Below are positions 32,401 through 44,828 of a DNA stretch of 64,000 bases, in pieces. The translations under genes and the position numbers were made by a program. Each line of letters opens with the position of its first letter. Position 1 is the first letter of the stretch. This stretch comes from Polytrichum commune (Eukaryota; Streptophyta; Polytrichopsida; Polytrichales; Polytrichaceae): positions 49,322,440-49,386,439 of the forward strand of contig OX485807.1 of the NCBI GenBank assembly GCA_950295325.1, in the 5' to 3' direction. Below the pieces are notes generated by a model. The model saw nothing but the letters and a program-made list of their open reading frames with translations. It was not told where the DNA came from and made no database searches.

Positions 32401-33242
32401 CGAGATTTGTTGCCTCCTTCACGACTCGATAAAACTCCTTCAGAAGTTTTTCTTTTGCCTTTGATGGGAGACGAAGCACGCCTTTTGAAGCAATCATGTT
32501 TTTTGCACAGCTATCAAGTATCTCAGCCAACAATCGGTTGAGTTCAAAGCAAAACGAAGTTGATGATCCATCGGTGGCTGACGTCAATTTTAAGGCTTCG
32601 TCCGCTTCAGCAGCTATTAGCTCTTTGTACACCAGAATTGAACATCCAAGACAACCAGTGGGATCCACCAGAATGTCCTTAAAAGTAGATTCAGAATATG
32701 AGATCAGTCCGGAAAAAATGGGCCAGTGGGAACGAGTTCCAGGTCTCACCATGTCCATCGACATGAGATGTTGTGGAGGCCGTTTGGACGTCCTTGCACC
32801 AGATTTGGCGGTGCCTGATAATTCACCTCCCTTTACCTTCTTCAACTAATCAAACTGCTCAAGAGAAGCCCACATTAGGTAAATATCACGTCATTCGACC
32901 TACAGACAGCGAAGATGCCTTGCCTATAACACACTTTCTGCCAGTGATTTTACTCATGACCTAACTGAGTGATTTTAGATTCCAATTTCTGCAGCAGGAA
33001 ATGTAAACGAAACATCAGAGCAGCTGTATATCACTAAATTTCACATGTATAGCAGAAAAATCGAAAATCTTGCGATGAACAAGCCTCAATGCACCTGTTC
33101 ATGCAGGACATCGCCGGTGTAGTCGATGAAGTACCTGTCGCGAACTCCGCCTTCTCAAGCGCCCGAGAGGGTAGAGATGACAGAATGTAGAGTGCCCAGT
33201 CACATGAAGCTTTTCCAATGGTGAGTTGCTGTCGACACACAT
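29402..33242 (-). pseudogene. Tandem kinase gene A, one nonsense codon, kinase 2 with GFG
   Basis: The model matches gene B. Inferred exon 1 is 33135-33242 (108 nt, MCVDSNSPLEKLHV). Exon 2 is 31193-32845 (helical domain and kinase 1). Exon 3 is 29402-30973 (second helical domain and kinase 2). The intron between exons 2 and 3 (30974-31192) is GT-AG with phase 0 ends. Exon 2 is broken by TAA at 32315-32317 where gene B has TCA; the frame is otherwise open. Kinase 1 keeps VFAVKEF, HLDLKADN and VDFG. Kinase 2 reads VARKV, HQDLRTSN and AGFG, so the Mg-binding Asp of DFG is Gly (codon 29885-29887). A 72-bp tandem duplication around 29731-29875 adds 24 residues to the activation segment. With the stop the gene would make only a short N-terminal protein; sequencing error at one base is the alternative. 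Confidence 0.82.
31193..32314 (-). CDS. Gene A exon 2 downstream of the nonsense codon: kinase 1
   Basis: After the TAA the same frame stays open to the splice donor at 31193/31192. The first Met is at 32251 (MRWETTLVEDRSN). It encodes the end of the helical domain and the whole kinase 1: glycine loop LGKGATAEVYKATW, VFAVKEF, HLDLKADN, LVDFGCS, YRAPEIR and DIYSFGIVSYQ. Codons beyond 31193 are intronic, as shown by the loss of similarity to B. Confidence 0.75.
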
Positions 33243-33344
33243 GACAAGTATCCGTGAAACATCTCAGGCTCTTGAAAACTCCTCTCGAAGCGTCTGTTCA
33301 TGTAGCCTCCTCTCCGATTTCATCCTCGTATAACCTTAGCTCCA

Positions 33345-33351
33345 ATTTATA
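33345..33351 (-). promoter_or_regulatory. TATA box of gene A
   Basis: The minus strand reads CATATAAATTGG, 103 bp upstream of the inferred ATG at 33242. The identical arrangement occurs in gene B. This supports the short first exon. Confidence 0.55.
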
Positions 33352-33479
33352 TGTCACTTTTCCCTCCCCAGAAACTCAGTGGGTAACCGGCAACAAGACA
33401 ATACTACTCCTTTCATTAGAGCCAGGAGTAACGATATGGTTCAGTAAGGAACTACAAACCCTAGGCCTACATTGAAACA

Positions 33480-34304
33480 TCCAGGAACAGTAGCTGCCTC
33501 AACAGCCCTTCATTGGACCCCAATACCTCGATGCCTACTGATTTGTATGCCTCCGATGTTTGGGGAAAGTTGGTGAATATATGTTGCACGAGCACCCTCT
33601 CACCCCTGGCAGCCACTTTACTTTCCTTTCGAACTCACTTTGGACATCAGCAAGACGAAATAAAGTGAACAAAGACTACAGATCTACATGATACCACTCA
33701 AACATAACACAAAAACCTGACCCCCCCCCCCGGTGCAATATCTTGTCCATTGCCGTCCGCCTAACGTAGTTATCCAATCCTGGTAGAAGTATGCTCAGTA
33801 CCCCCGCTAACAGATTGTTCTCCATGTAAGTTACTCTCTTCCTCTATACCTTCCACATGTGGTCATCGCAAAAGCATCATCTAGTTGAACAGCGAAGGAA
33901 GCACCTTGTCACCCCTACATAACAAAAAAGAACCTCCAAAAACAAGGCAGAAAACTGTAACACGCTGAGAACTCCTAGATTTCTTGGACTGCAGCGATGC
34001 CGTTTGGCTCGGATGAGATTCAGCCACTGACTGCTGTCGTCGGTGTGATTCCTACGGATGCGGGCGCAGGAACTTAGCCAGTTAAGTTAAGGACCGGATC
34101 AGCTGCCTGCCCCGTTGATTGCAGACCCAAGTGGGCTGGAAATCAAGTGCGGCGATCCATTGACGCTGCATGGTATGATCTCCACACCTATGTAGTCTGC
34201 CATAGCCGACTAAGGGGCTGTAGTCGAGCAAAATGCTATGGCGCGGAGCAAGTTGCGTGGAGGTTCCAATTACGAAATGGCCGCGCTTTCCATTGCAGAC
34301 TTAA
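33480..34304. other. Conserved block upstream of kinase gene A
   Basis: About 800 bp upstream of the promoter is nearly identical to 48,955-49,795 and to 63,460-64,000, and diverged but recognisable at 54,290-54,830. It holds no long ORF. It may contain distal regulatory sequence, or be the 3' end of a former neighbour gene. Confidence 0.55.
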
Positions 34305-34804
34305 GGGCCACTTCACACACGAGATTGAGAGCCCGTGACCATATCACTTCAAGCACTCTCATTGGTGGAAAAGGCGGAGCCGGTCCAAGTTCGCTTTACA
34401 CTACGCTTGAGGGACCAACTGAGTAAGTAAATGCAAGATGGATGTATAGTCTACATGGATTCCTACACGGCATCAAATGGGTCATATTTCATTGTCACTT
34501 GGACTATTTTTCAAAACCACCTCTTGGAGGTAGACCTAACACAAAATTGGGAGACCAATACACTCTGAATGCTCACAACCATTGATTTATTCTATTTTAT
34601 CATATGTGAAGACCAACATGAACAAAAATTCATCGAAATAGCATTTGGTTGAGGGACCAGTCACATATGGCTTCACACTATGCTTGAGGATTCGTGACCA
34701 CACTACATGGATTTTGGAGGTGTGTTGGGACGGCCTTTGGACACGTTCTTTTGGGCTCTCACAATTTCATGGTCACGGCTCTTGGCTCGTGTGTGAAGTG
34801 GCCC
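34305..34804. mobile_element. Harbinger-like MITE in unit A
   Basis: The 500-bp element has terminal inverted repeats GGGCCACTTCACACACGAG, flanked by TAA at 34302-34304 and 34805-34807. In unit B the corresponding DNA (near 49,796) lacks it. A relative in opposite orientation is 51943-52440. No transposase is encoded. A 3-bp TNA duplication fits PIF/Harbinger. Confidence 0.85.
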
Positions 34805-34807
34805 TAA

Positions 34808-37800
34808 AAACTACAACACACAAGGCACTTCAATGACTGTTTGAGAAGAGCTGGGCACATGGACTGACCAGTTGCTAAAGGACCTGCGCTGAAACAGGGA
34901 AGGGAAAAAGTTAAAAACTGAACGCAACAGTAAAACGTTTTTTTCAAGAGTAATTATATATCGTCGGGTAAAGTACAGGCAACGGGTTTTACTGCCTTGG
35001 GATAAAAGACAGTCTGCGTTTTTACTGCATTCTCCAGTCTTACATGATGGCTTGCGTTGGCTGTATTGTTCTCCCTCTTTAGTATGACATACTCGGGAAA
35101 CACAAAAAAAGTCGTATTATCGACGTGTCATCTTCTCATTAATATGACAAATGGCATAAAGTTGTCGTATTATTGAGGGAATACAAAAACATAAGTATAT
35201 GAACTTAAAATATATATATATATACAACGGGTTTAAGCAATATAGATGGTACGAAGTAGTAACTTATAACTTCAAATAAATACAAATATTCTCAAGAACT
35301 CTTGAAATAAGAGTCCAAAGATCTTTGGAGTTGCCTACCTAAGTTAGCAATTGTCATCTTATCTAAATTCCCTAGTAGCTTTTGAAAACTAATAATTTCA
35401 TTAACACCAAAATATATAAAATTTTGTAATAAGAAACTAGACAACAATGATACATCAAGATACTAATGACACTACATCACCTATGTACAAGGCAACATAC
35501 TAGGTAGGAGGCCACTCTAACCCTGACTATGTCCGTTCTACATTAGTAAACCTAATTATCATTAAGTTCCCAATGATAAATGAAGTTTCCAAGTGAAAGT
35601 GGATGTATGTTAGATGTGCATAATATAGATGAAAGGAATTTTAGCATTAACTACCTCTTTAATATGACAAAACGGAGATTCTAAATGTCGCATTATCGAG
35701 TGTTGTAGTCGTGTAAATGAAGGAGTTTTGAACTGAAAAGTTTGGTCTTGCAAAAATGTGTCGTAATATCGAGGGCGCCATATAAACGAGTGTCATATTA
35801 ACGAGGTTAGACTGTAGCCAATTTTTGTTGTGTTGTACAGTTGCTCGCTCAATTGCCATGTCTCTCCAATGAGTAAAAATAAATGTGGGGCACCGAATTT
35901 GGGCCATGAAGAGGGTGCTAACTTACATCCAACACCTACCACCCAAAAGGAACCCCTTTGCACGCCTCCTAATCCTATGCCCTTAGCCCTCATTATCCCA
36001 AGGGCTTTATATATTTTCAAGGTTAATTATAAAGTGAGATTTTGCAAGCTTAAACTAGGAATCAAATATATTTGGATTTATGCATGAATTTTGGACACTT
36101 CCACCACCAAATATAACACACACTAGATTGCAAATAACACAAACATGGTGGTTGGCGAACATGGAATACAAACATTTGAAGTTGTTGTTGTTTTTGCTAT
36201 CATCATTTGATGTTTTTGTCCCCACAATTGCACATCCGTTGTTATTTTTGGACAAGTGAGTTGTCCAAATATGCTTAAAGGTAAAGTGGCTTGCTACATG
36301 AAACACTTGTGAAGCAAAATTGTTGACACAAAGTCAAAGATCACGTATATACAATTGGACCTTCTAGTATATAAGGTCATGAGCTTCGTGTAAGCAATTT
36401 CAAAGCAAAAACCTACAAAGAATGACGATTGCTATCATGGATACTTTGTGGATATATATACTTTATGAAGACTTTAGACAAAATCTAAAATGCATGAATG
36501 GATGTGTTCCTATGTGTAGAGTGTCAACACCAATTGCTAATGAAACTAAAAGCATGTCATTCAATTAATCAAGGTTGATGTTTTGTTTCTATATTTTGAT
36601 CATGCATACAAAATCATCTTGGTGTCACACATCAAATTCAAAACAAATCTAATATAATAATCATTTCTTATGAATTATTTGCGTTCTCATCTATGGGATT
36701 TAAATCTTACATACTTCAATCTCCGCATCTCTAATCGATTTGTATGGTAGTAATTTTTATTCTATACAAGTTTTTCCAACCTTAGTTTGTTGGAAAATAG
36801 TCCAATCATGTAATTTTTTGCCCATCCAAATTTGTAATACCAGAATATGTAATTTGTATCAACAATTTTTTACAATAAACTTAATGAAAACACTTGCGGC
36901 AACACTAATCATCTCTACAAAAAAACTGAAGCTAGTACATAAATGTGTGAACCATTTATGACTCTTATAATGTAAGGTATAATATGAAACCTCTCAAATT
37001 CTTTTGCTAAAATCTTATATACGATTTCGTTTGGAATTTGAATATAAATCTTTCACAAATATAGTCTCACCATTTTATAAAATTCCTTGACAATTCTTGA
37101 AATTATACATATACATCTCCAACCATAAGCAATCCATCTCTTATACCAAGTTTAACTAAAGATATTGCAACTATCTTTTCTACATAAAATGGTCTTCTCA
37201 AATAAGTATATATATATATTTAAAAAAATTAAACCTAATTTATTATATAAAATTTGAATGTAGCATGTGAGACATGGATCATTTTTTTAAATATCTTCTC
37301 CGTAAATGAACCCAACAAATATCGATCTACAAAGTTATATTATCTTTTAAAACTCCAAATGTTTTGATCTCTAAACCCTCAACTTTGAAGGCAAATGTTG
37401 AAAATTGCAATATTCATTCATTCACCTTGTAAAATCAAAGCTTGCATATTATTAATATGGTGCATGATCATGTAGAAACACGAATACAAGACCATTATCA
37501 CCACAAGCTCCTTCCTCTTTTCCTCTATAGTGTTGACGTTTCAGAACACTAAGCAAAAGAAGCCGCCAACAACTACAAAGGCAAGACCAATTTTCGGGTG
37601 GAAATGAGTAGTGTTATGGAAGTCACGACTAGCCCTATCTTAGAAAATATAATATAAAAATCAACACTTTATTTTTGTGGTCCCTTCTCATTCTACACTA
37701 TATCTAAAGGCCATCAAGTTCAAATCAAGAATGAGCCATGGCCCTTGTAAGGTTTTATCCACGGCTTCTCTCCTCTAGTGTAAAGAGGGCCTATGTAAAT

Positions 37801-39030
37801 CACTCAATTGATTATTACCTTATTGATATTTTTGAATGAAAATATTGTGGCAATTATCCCACCTTGCAATTGTTGGCTTTGGTCTTTTCATGGAAATTAA
37901 ATTATAAGTAAATGTTTGATGTTTGATCAATGCAATGTTATGTTGAATTGAAATTAAAGATGAAGTAGTTGAGGATTGGACCAATGCAAAACCTCATGAC
38001 AAAAGTCTTGAGTATTCTTTACCCCCTAAAAAAGGAAAAAAACCATTGCCAAGTTACAAAGACTATTGCCAAAAGTTTTTGACTTTCATGACTAATGTAG
38101 AAGCATGCAAATAAAACGCATAGGACGAAATCACACACAACTGTAAGTAGCATAAATGAACCTTACAAGAGAAAGTAATGCATAATTAACCTTGTGAAAA
38201 GGAAATCAGGAGTAAGAGTTGTATATTCTTATAGCTTTCCTATTACAATGTTATTGATATTTGGGTATTTATTGACTTTTGGATAGTCTGAAATTATGCA
38301 CACATTGTGTGATAACAAACAAGAAAACGGTAGAACCGTGAGGCTCTGTCCTTTGCTATGAAAGACTATAATTGTAGATGTCCACTTTGCTCATGCCAAT
38401 CCATAGCTATTCACTATACCAAACCTTTCTTGGATTTTGTGCACCTTCTTCTCAAATATGGGTCAAGGATTGAAACTACTCATTTATCACCCAAAAGTTT
38501 AAAAATAAATAATCAAGAATTGCCAAAATAACTATAGTTAACTAGATTTCTTTCAATGCATTTTAGGGAGCACTTGTATATATACATAAAAACTATAGTT
38601 AACATCCACATTACATAAAGTGGACCAGAAATAACAAGAACAAGTAACGTCCAAGTGTGAACACAAAGTGGTTAGGAAATTTGCTCTTGAAACGAAGAAG
38701 TTGATGCATAGTCTCTGTCCTACAGAAAGAGCCAACAAAGACATAGTGCAAACACACAACTATATTGTCATAAGCGCATGATACAAGAATCAATAGAAGC
38801 CACATACGAGGCCCAACAACAAATTTGTGGAAGAAATTATAATATGAAGGGATTTAGAGGATGATGTCAACTTCTACTTTTGTCCAAAATTGGCCAAAAC
38901 ATATGGAATTGCCTAAGTACTAGTTATGTGACAATTAGTCCTCATAGACACTATACCAATCTTCCTTGAGACCTAGTACCTTGGTTTGTTTTATTTGTTT
39001 AGTCAAGTGATAGCAAAAAACTAAACTACA
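34808..39030. other. AT-rich spacer between units A and B
   Basis: No credible gene. The parts 34,850-35,050 and 35,815-35,980 resemble 53,450-53,830. The part 37,963-39,030 resembles 55,833-56,490. The remainder is A/T-rich without recognisable coding or element ends. Confidence 0.65.
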
Positions 39031-39035
39031 CATTG
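39031..39035. repeat. Target site duplication CATTG (left)
   Basis: CATTG precedes TGTGAGGCC and repeats at 40785-40789. The paralogous uninterrupted site at 56481-56500 (TACACATTGTCTTATG) has a single copy. Confidence 0.93.
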
Positions 39036-40784
39036 TGTGAGGCCAAACCCACCACCCTTAAGCGTCCTAGTCCGGGTGATGGTTTTGAGAATCACATGTA
39101 TTGTTTGTGTATTGAAAATGCTCCCTTCACACCCCAAGGCATTTATGTCATTTTGAATCACTTTGTTTATTAATGGTAGCCTCTTGACTTATGGCCGAAT
39201 TGGCCTTCTCAAGGGTCCTACCGGCGGCCTTGGCAACACAAGCTCTCAAAGATATTCCTCTTTGGCCTTTGATTATCCTCTCCTTCACTTTTCCATTGCT
39301 AGGGTCTTCCACTTTCTCCATCGGCCTAACCTCCTTCGTCTCGCCACCGCGGATGTCCTCCACCTTCTCCATTAGTAATCCAAGTGATTTATTTTGACCA
39401 ATAGGTTCAAGTGTTGAAAAACACTTTTATCAATGGTTCAAGTACCAAATACATTTAAAAGTCACACATGCCCTACCTAGCCTAATAAATCCAATACTTA
39501 CCTAAGTCTTAATATATTCTAAAATAGTCTATTGTGGTTCAAGGTTAATTTGTGGGGAGGTGACTAAGGTTTATATTTATTAACTCGTTAAGTGAAGGCC
39601 TAACAAGGCTTAGACCGGCTTGATCCAAGACTCGGCTCAGCAGCAGCTTGTATGTAGCAACCGGCTTAACCAGCTGACCCTCGGCCCAGCAGCAGCTGAG
39701 TTGTATGTAGCAACCGGCTTAACCAGCTGACCCTCGGCTCAGCAGCAGCTTGTATGTAGCAACCGGCTAACCAGCTGACCCTCGGCTCAGAAGCAGCTGT
39801 ATGTAGCAACCGGCTAACCAGCTGACCCTCGGCTCAGCAGCAGCTGTATGTAGCAACCGGCTAACCAGCTGACCCTCGGCCAGCAGCAGCTTGTATGTAG
39901 CAACCGGCTAACTAGCTGACCCTTGGCCAGCAGCAGCTTGTATGTAGCAACCGGCTTAACCAGCTGACCCTCGGCCAGCAGCAGCTTGTATGTAGCAACC
40001 GGCTAACCAGCTGACCCTCGGCTCAGCCGCAGCTTGTATGTAGCAACCGGCTTAACCAACTGGCTCACTTAAATGACGCCACCTTAGGTGCTAATCAAGC
40101 ATCCACTAATCCCTTTCTTCTTTGCACTTTGGCTAAATGAGCTAAACTAAACCACTAATGACTAAACTAATCTAACACACAACTACTCTAAGAGCTACTT
40201 ACTTCACCCACCTTGTCCCAAGCGCTAAGAGCTCACACCCTTGAGAGACAATGAGGGAGAGAGCTTAACTAATTAAATTCACTAAAACTAATAACCTACA
40301 CACGTGGCTCAAGCTCTTAAGAGCTTGCTCCCTTGAGAGCGCTTGATGGAGAGAGAGGAAAATGAGAGAAAAAACACCTTAAGTAGCAAAGAGGGAGAGA
40401 GGGGGAGAGGGAGAGAGAGGTGAGGATAGGGTGAGAGGATTAGCACCTCCAATCACAATCCTTTAACCCTCTCCTCCAAAGTAGGGACTAACCCCCAACC
40501 ACCAAGCTTCCTTCTTCCTAAACTAACAAAGTGGATCCCAAAGTGGGCATTTAACCCGCGGAGCTCACCTTGCCTCACCTTACCCCCTACTCACATAATC
40601 AAGGCATCCTCTTATTAAAATCAAACCTTGAAATAACTACACAACACATTCTAATGCCTAAACTTAAATCCACACCACACTTCACTCTTTTTATGTTTTG
40701 TGAATAATCATAACACCTCAAAGTCAAACTAAAATTGGTTTCGAAGAGTTAATCACCCCATGTGGGCACCATTTTGGGCTCACA
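39036..40784. mobile_element. LTR-like insertion, same family as 11063-16218
   Basis: The 1749-bp insert starts TGTGAGGCCAAACCCACCAC and ends GGGCACCATTTTGGGCTCACA. It shares both ends and an internal block near the left end with the insert in the retroelement. It has a 5-bp CATTG duplication and TG/CA ends and lacks long ORFs, so solo LTR is the best reading. It carries a 9-copy minisatellite. On the minus strand TTCACAAAACATAAAAAG near 40,680-40,710 matches the other copy and could be a promoter element. Confidence 0.87.
39632..40062. repeat. 47-52-bp minisatellite inside the LTR-like insertion
   Basis: The unit CTCGGCTCAGCAGCAGCTTG...TATGTAGCAACCGGC...AACCAGCTGACC recurs nine times. TATGTAGCAA starts at 39651, 39703, 39753, 39800, 39847, 39894, 39941, 39989 and 40037, giving a period of 47-52, mostly 47-48. 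The insert in the retroelement has a different irregular repeat at the matching place. Confidence 0.95.
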
Positions 40785-40789
40785 CATTG

Positions 40790-43700
40790 TCTTATGCAAT
40801 TGCTTCTGTTGGCTCTGCAACATATATTGACCAATTTTTTTTTAATTTTTTTTTATTCATGTGCATTTTCTTTAAATGATAGTGGGCAACCTTGCCCATT
40901 TGCATATGTCCCCTATGCGCGTGTACCATAACCATATGAAAACTATGATCGTGGGCTCTGACATGAACATGCCCATGTCAGTAGGCTCATGAAAAAACCT
41001 CCCCCCCCCCCAATTTGTTTTAAAATATGAAACCATACTTATATATAAGTAATTCACAAGGCACGTGTTGTTTCTTGATTTGTCATGTACATCTTCTTCA
41101 AATATGTGTTGAATTGGGGCACATCTTCACATGCTTCACTTACATACAATTCGGACACCTACGTTTGAAATTTTCCTCCCCCCCCCCTCTTACTTCACCC
41201 CTTCCTAGGACTTTAATATGCACATTCCCATAATCCTCATGTGGGGATTATGGGAATTTAATATAATCCTCATATATTCATGTACACAATGACAACATCT
41301 CTTTAAAACTAAGAAAATAAATAAATAAATAAATCATATTATAGGTGATAAGTAGGACCATTCAACACTTTTGGTTCCATTTGAGGTACCATTTGAGAGT
41401 TTGTAGGGTTTTTACTAACATATTTTGTATGCATGGAACATATCACTTACTCAAGTTTTGAATTAACTTGTGTCGTACTTGCTTATCACTCATAATATCT
41501 CCATTATCCTAGATGGGGAATTTCCGATCAATTAAAATTTGCTTGTAGGAAGCTTGGTAACCACCGCCACTATAAAGTTTATGCTATTTAGTGTCAATTA
41601 ATATTTGGAAACACACAATGCTATACATTCTTATTATAGATTTCAATTTCCAACCAACAAAGATTAAAATAGGTTGTATGGATATTTTACAACATGAACA
41701 ACTTCACTTAATATAAACTTACAATCTAAGCAAAAAGTTATAGCTTTATGTGACTATAAATAGTAAGTGGCACTAAATACCATAACCAGTGTAACCGTTG
41801 GAACATAACATTACTCAACGATGTGGGCCCTTAGAATATAACAGTTGGGAGTTGGGAGTTCAGTTTGAATCTAAGTCTTCATGTGCAACTTTTCGAGCAT
41901 CCCACTGTTCTATTATGAGGGCTCACATAACAAGGGTTGCACGCTGAGTAAAGTTATGAAAAGTGAGGGTTGCATTTGCCCCATGTTATGATCTGCACCC
42001 TCCGTTCCTTACATTCTTTCTCACCATGTGGTTGAAAATTGCATGCTACCTACCTATTGTCTTGTACCCATTTGGCATCCTCTTACTTTCTTAGTCCTAC
42101 CGATGACCACTCCAAATACTTTGGGATGCATATAGTTCTTATGTGTTTTAGAACATTCATTCAATCAAGGCAATGGCTGTCTTTTTGAAAGCATGTATTA
42201 TGTACTTATACACCCAAGCGGTTTAAAAACACACCCTTTACTTGTATATATATGAAGATCTTTCTCTTTCTCTTTCGGCTACTCTATACACTTTGGGCAT
42301 GTCAGACTTTCATAAAGTACTATCTATGTACCATATAAACACGTGAACCTTGTTTTTGTTTTGATATGTGTAATATCTAAAAAATTGAAATTAGGCCCGC
42401 AGGCCTCAAGCAACCAACAAACAACCACTAGCTTTTATTTATGGGAATACTTACAATCTAACATGTGGCCCCACTAGGTCTATCGTACATCACCTTAGCA
42501 TATATAACACTTTAATATTTCATGATTGATTCATATTATGTCCAAAACAAAATTCCATGTTTTAAAATGTTTTGTTAACATATTAGAAAACCCGCAAAGA
42601 AATATGCAATTATCTTAATGCTCATGATGTAGTTACTCTCTATGAGCTTGCATATCGTAACTGACCATTCATTCAAGAGCATGATGGTTATCAAAACTTG
42701 TTGCTATTTGTCATCCATGAAAGCATGATATCATCCATGATTCTTAGATTATGTCCACGAGTTGATCAATCCCGACTAATTTCCACATCGAGTAGGTGGA
42801 TGACTTGCCATTAATGCGGCTCGTCATCCACTCCCTTTTCGTCGGTTGTCTATTCATAAGGCCCGCTTTACAAACAGACCGAGAGCCGTGACCATAAAAA
42901 TGTACGAGCCTTTGAAAATTAACCATCGACCGAACTGTAGGAAAGAGAAATCCATTTTTTGCAATTGATGGGCCCTCAAGGCTTAGTGTCAAGTGAAAGT
43001 GGACCATGTTGAGGGACCGCAACATATGTTCATGTTCATGTCCCCACCATGGCAATATACTATTTGTAAGAGCCAACGGCAGTTCAATTGATTGCCACAA
43101 CCCCTAGTTTTGTGTCAGACCCGCCTCTTTTTGATGGGCCTAATGCAACAATAGGTAGATCATGAAACATTATCCACTTGTTGCCATGTAAGACACCATG
43201 TACTTTGTTCATCCATTAATGTTTCTTTGCTCCCAAGTGAATTTAGACCTTCAAGGTTTAGTGGAAAGTGAACTTGGACCATCTTTGGCTTCTCAACCAA
43301 TCACATGATATATATGTATATTGGGTCAAGGGCGTGCAAGCTCTATACTAAATATCATCTATAGTGTCCTGCTAAATACTAATTGTAAACAACCCATATA
43401 GTCCCACCAACACTAAATGTAAACCTAACAATTTTTTTCATTCCTTATACAAAAAAGACTAGGGTATCGTTAATGCACAATGTTGCAATTATCATCACTC
43501 TTTAAGCGATTTTTCACTTAAATTCCAATCATCCATGAAAATATTCCAATGCAAAAATGTTGAGATACAGAATACACCAAACTTTGTTTTAATAATGGAC
43601 ATTTGGATGAACTAAAAGAGAGTTGGGATCACAATACTTGTAACCTTATGCCATTAGAAAAGGTACCACAACAACCTGCTAATATACCATCTAACAACAC

Positions 43701-44828
43701 TACATACAATATTTAGTGGAGTTTAAAGTGGCCGTTATCAAGGTAGAAATACCCAAACTGGTTAACCACCCTCTACCCGTGCACTAGACCGCCGTCATAA
43801 TAGTGAAGTGTCATTTCTGAAACTGATCATGGCGAGGCTGCCAAGTCAATGCGTGTACACTTGGTAGCCAATGGGAGTCAAGTTTTAATGTATTCATGAG
43901 CTAACTGGTTTAGGTGATGTTTTGTATGGAAATGTGGATTATTGTGTCCGGTGTAGGGAGAATCTAGTGAACGAGTAGGGGGTTTGACAACTTTCCACTT
44001 TGAAAAATTGTAGATTTTTTTTCGTAGAGGGCAGAAAGATATGAAACAACTTGCATTTAAGTTCAATAGAAAACTTTAATAGATTTCTAGAATGCATTCA
44101 ATATCAAATACCTTAAGTTTTCTTACAAATTTTTGATAGCCTTTAATATTTAGTTGAGGGGGTGGCTTGCATTGTAAATTGGTATTTTAACAACATGGTT
44201 GCATTGTTGTGATATGGCAAGAAGAAAACCCAATAGAAATTAATTACACCAACAAGATTTTAATAAAGAATGCAAGTAGAATGCAACCTTAAAATTTAGT
44301 GTGTCAAGAAACACAACTGTACAACATTTGTAGGATAGCAAGAGTTCGTACAACATTTGCAAAAGAATTTCAAACATCAAATATTATCTCAAATATACTC
44401 CTTGGTGTCAACGTTTAAACAAAATGGAGATCAAAGTATCCTTAATAAAGAGACACCTTCATGAAATAAAATTGAGCCCTCCATCTTCTTTGATGAAGCA
44501 AAATATGGTCCCTCGCACATGTTATATTGCATGATATTTTTTTATTTATATAAGTGGTTTCGAATATTAATTTTCCCCTTATATTTTATATAGTATTCTT
44601 CAAAATTTTACCTCAAATAAATATTAGATGCCCTATATTTCATCACAAGTCATTTCTAAAATACCACTACTGCCCCCAGAGCATTGACATACTGATCATC
44701 CCTGGGCAATCCAATTTCGCTCAATAAGTTACGGAGAATAATTTGAGGACATTGTGGATTTCAAACATTCCAGAAATTGGACATTAATGTTGGCATGTAA
44801 CCTAAAAAACCATGCAACACCTAAACTG
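40790..44828. other. AT-rich spacer, left part of unit B
   Basis: No credible gene. The stretch 40,870-41,790 resembles units A and C. The stretch 41,800-44,050 is peculiar to B, where A and C carry another block. From about 44,080 similarity to the regions just downstream of genes A and C resumes. Confidence 0.65.
42860..43140. mobile_element. Degenerate Harbinger-like MITE
   Basis: The 281-bp segment begins GGCCCGCTTTACAAACAG and ends TTTTTGATGGGCC, flanked by TAA at 42857-42859 and 43141-43143. Internal GAGAGCCGTGACCAT matches the MITEs at 34305 and 51943. The terminal repeats are only partly matched, so the ends are tentative. Confidence 0.5.

Noticed and set aside
33034-33240. 68-aa ORF beginning MCRQQLTIG overlapping the inferred first exon
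   Set aside because: It opens with GTG in another frame; the overlapping frame with ATG at 33242 ends at a splice donor in phase with exon 2 and is preferred.
39632-40062. Possible CRISPR-like regular repeat array
   Set aside because: There are no unique spacers; the whole 47-52-bp unit repeats. The genome is eukaryotic, so it is a minisatellite.
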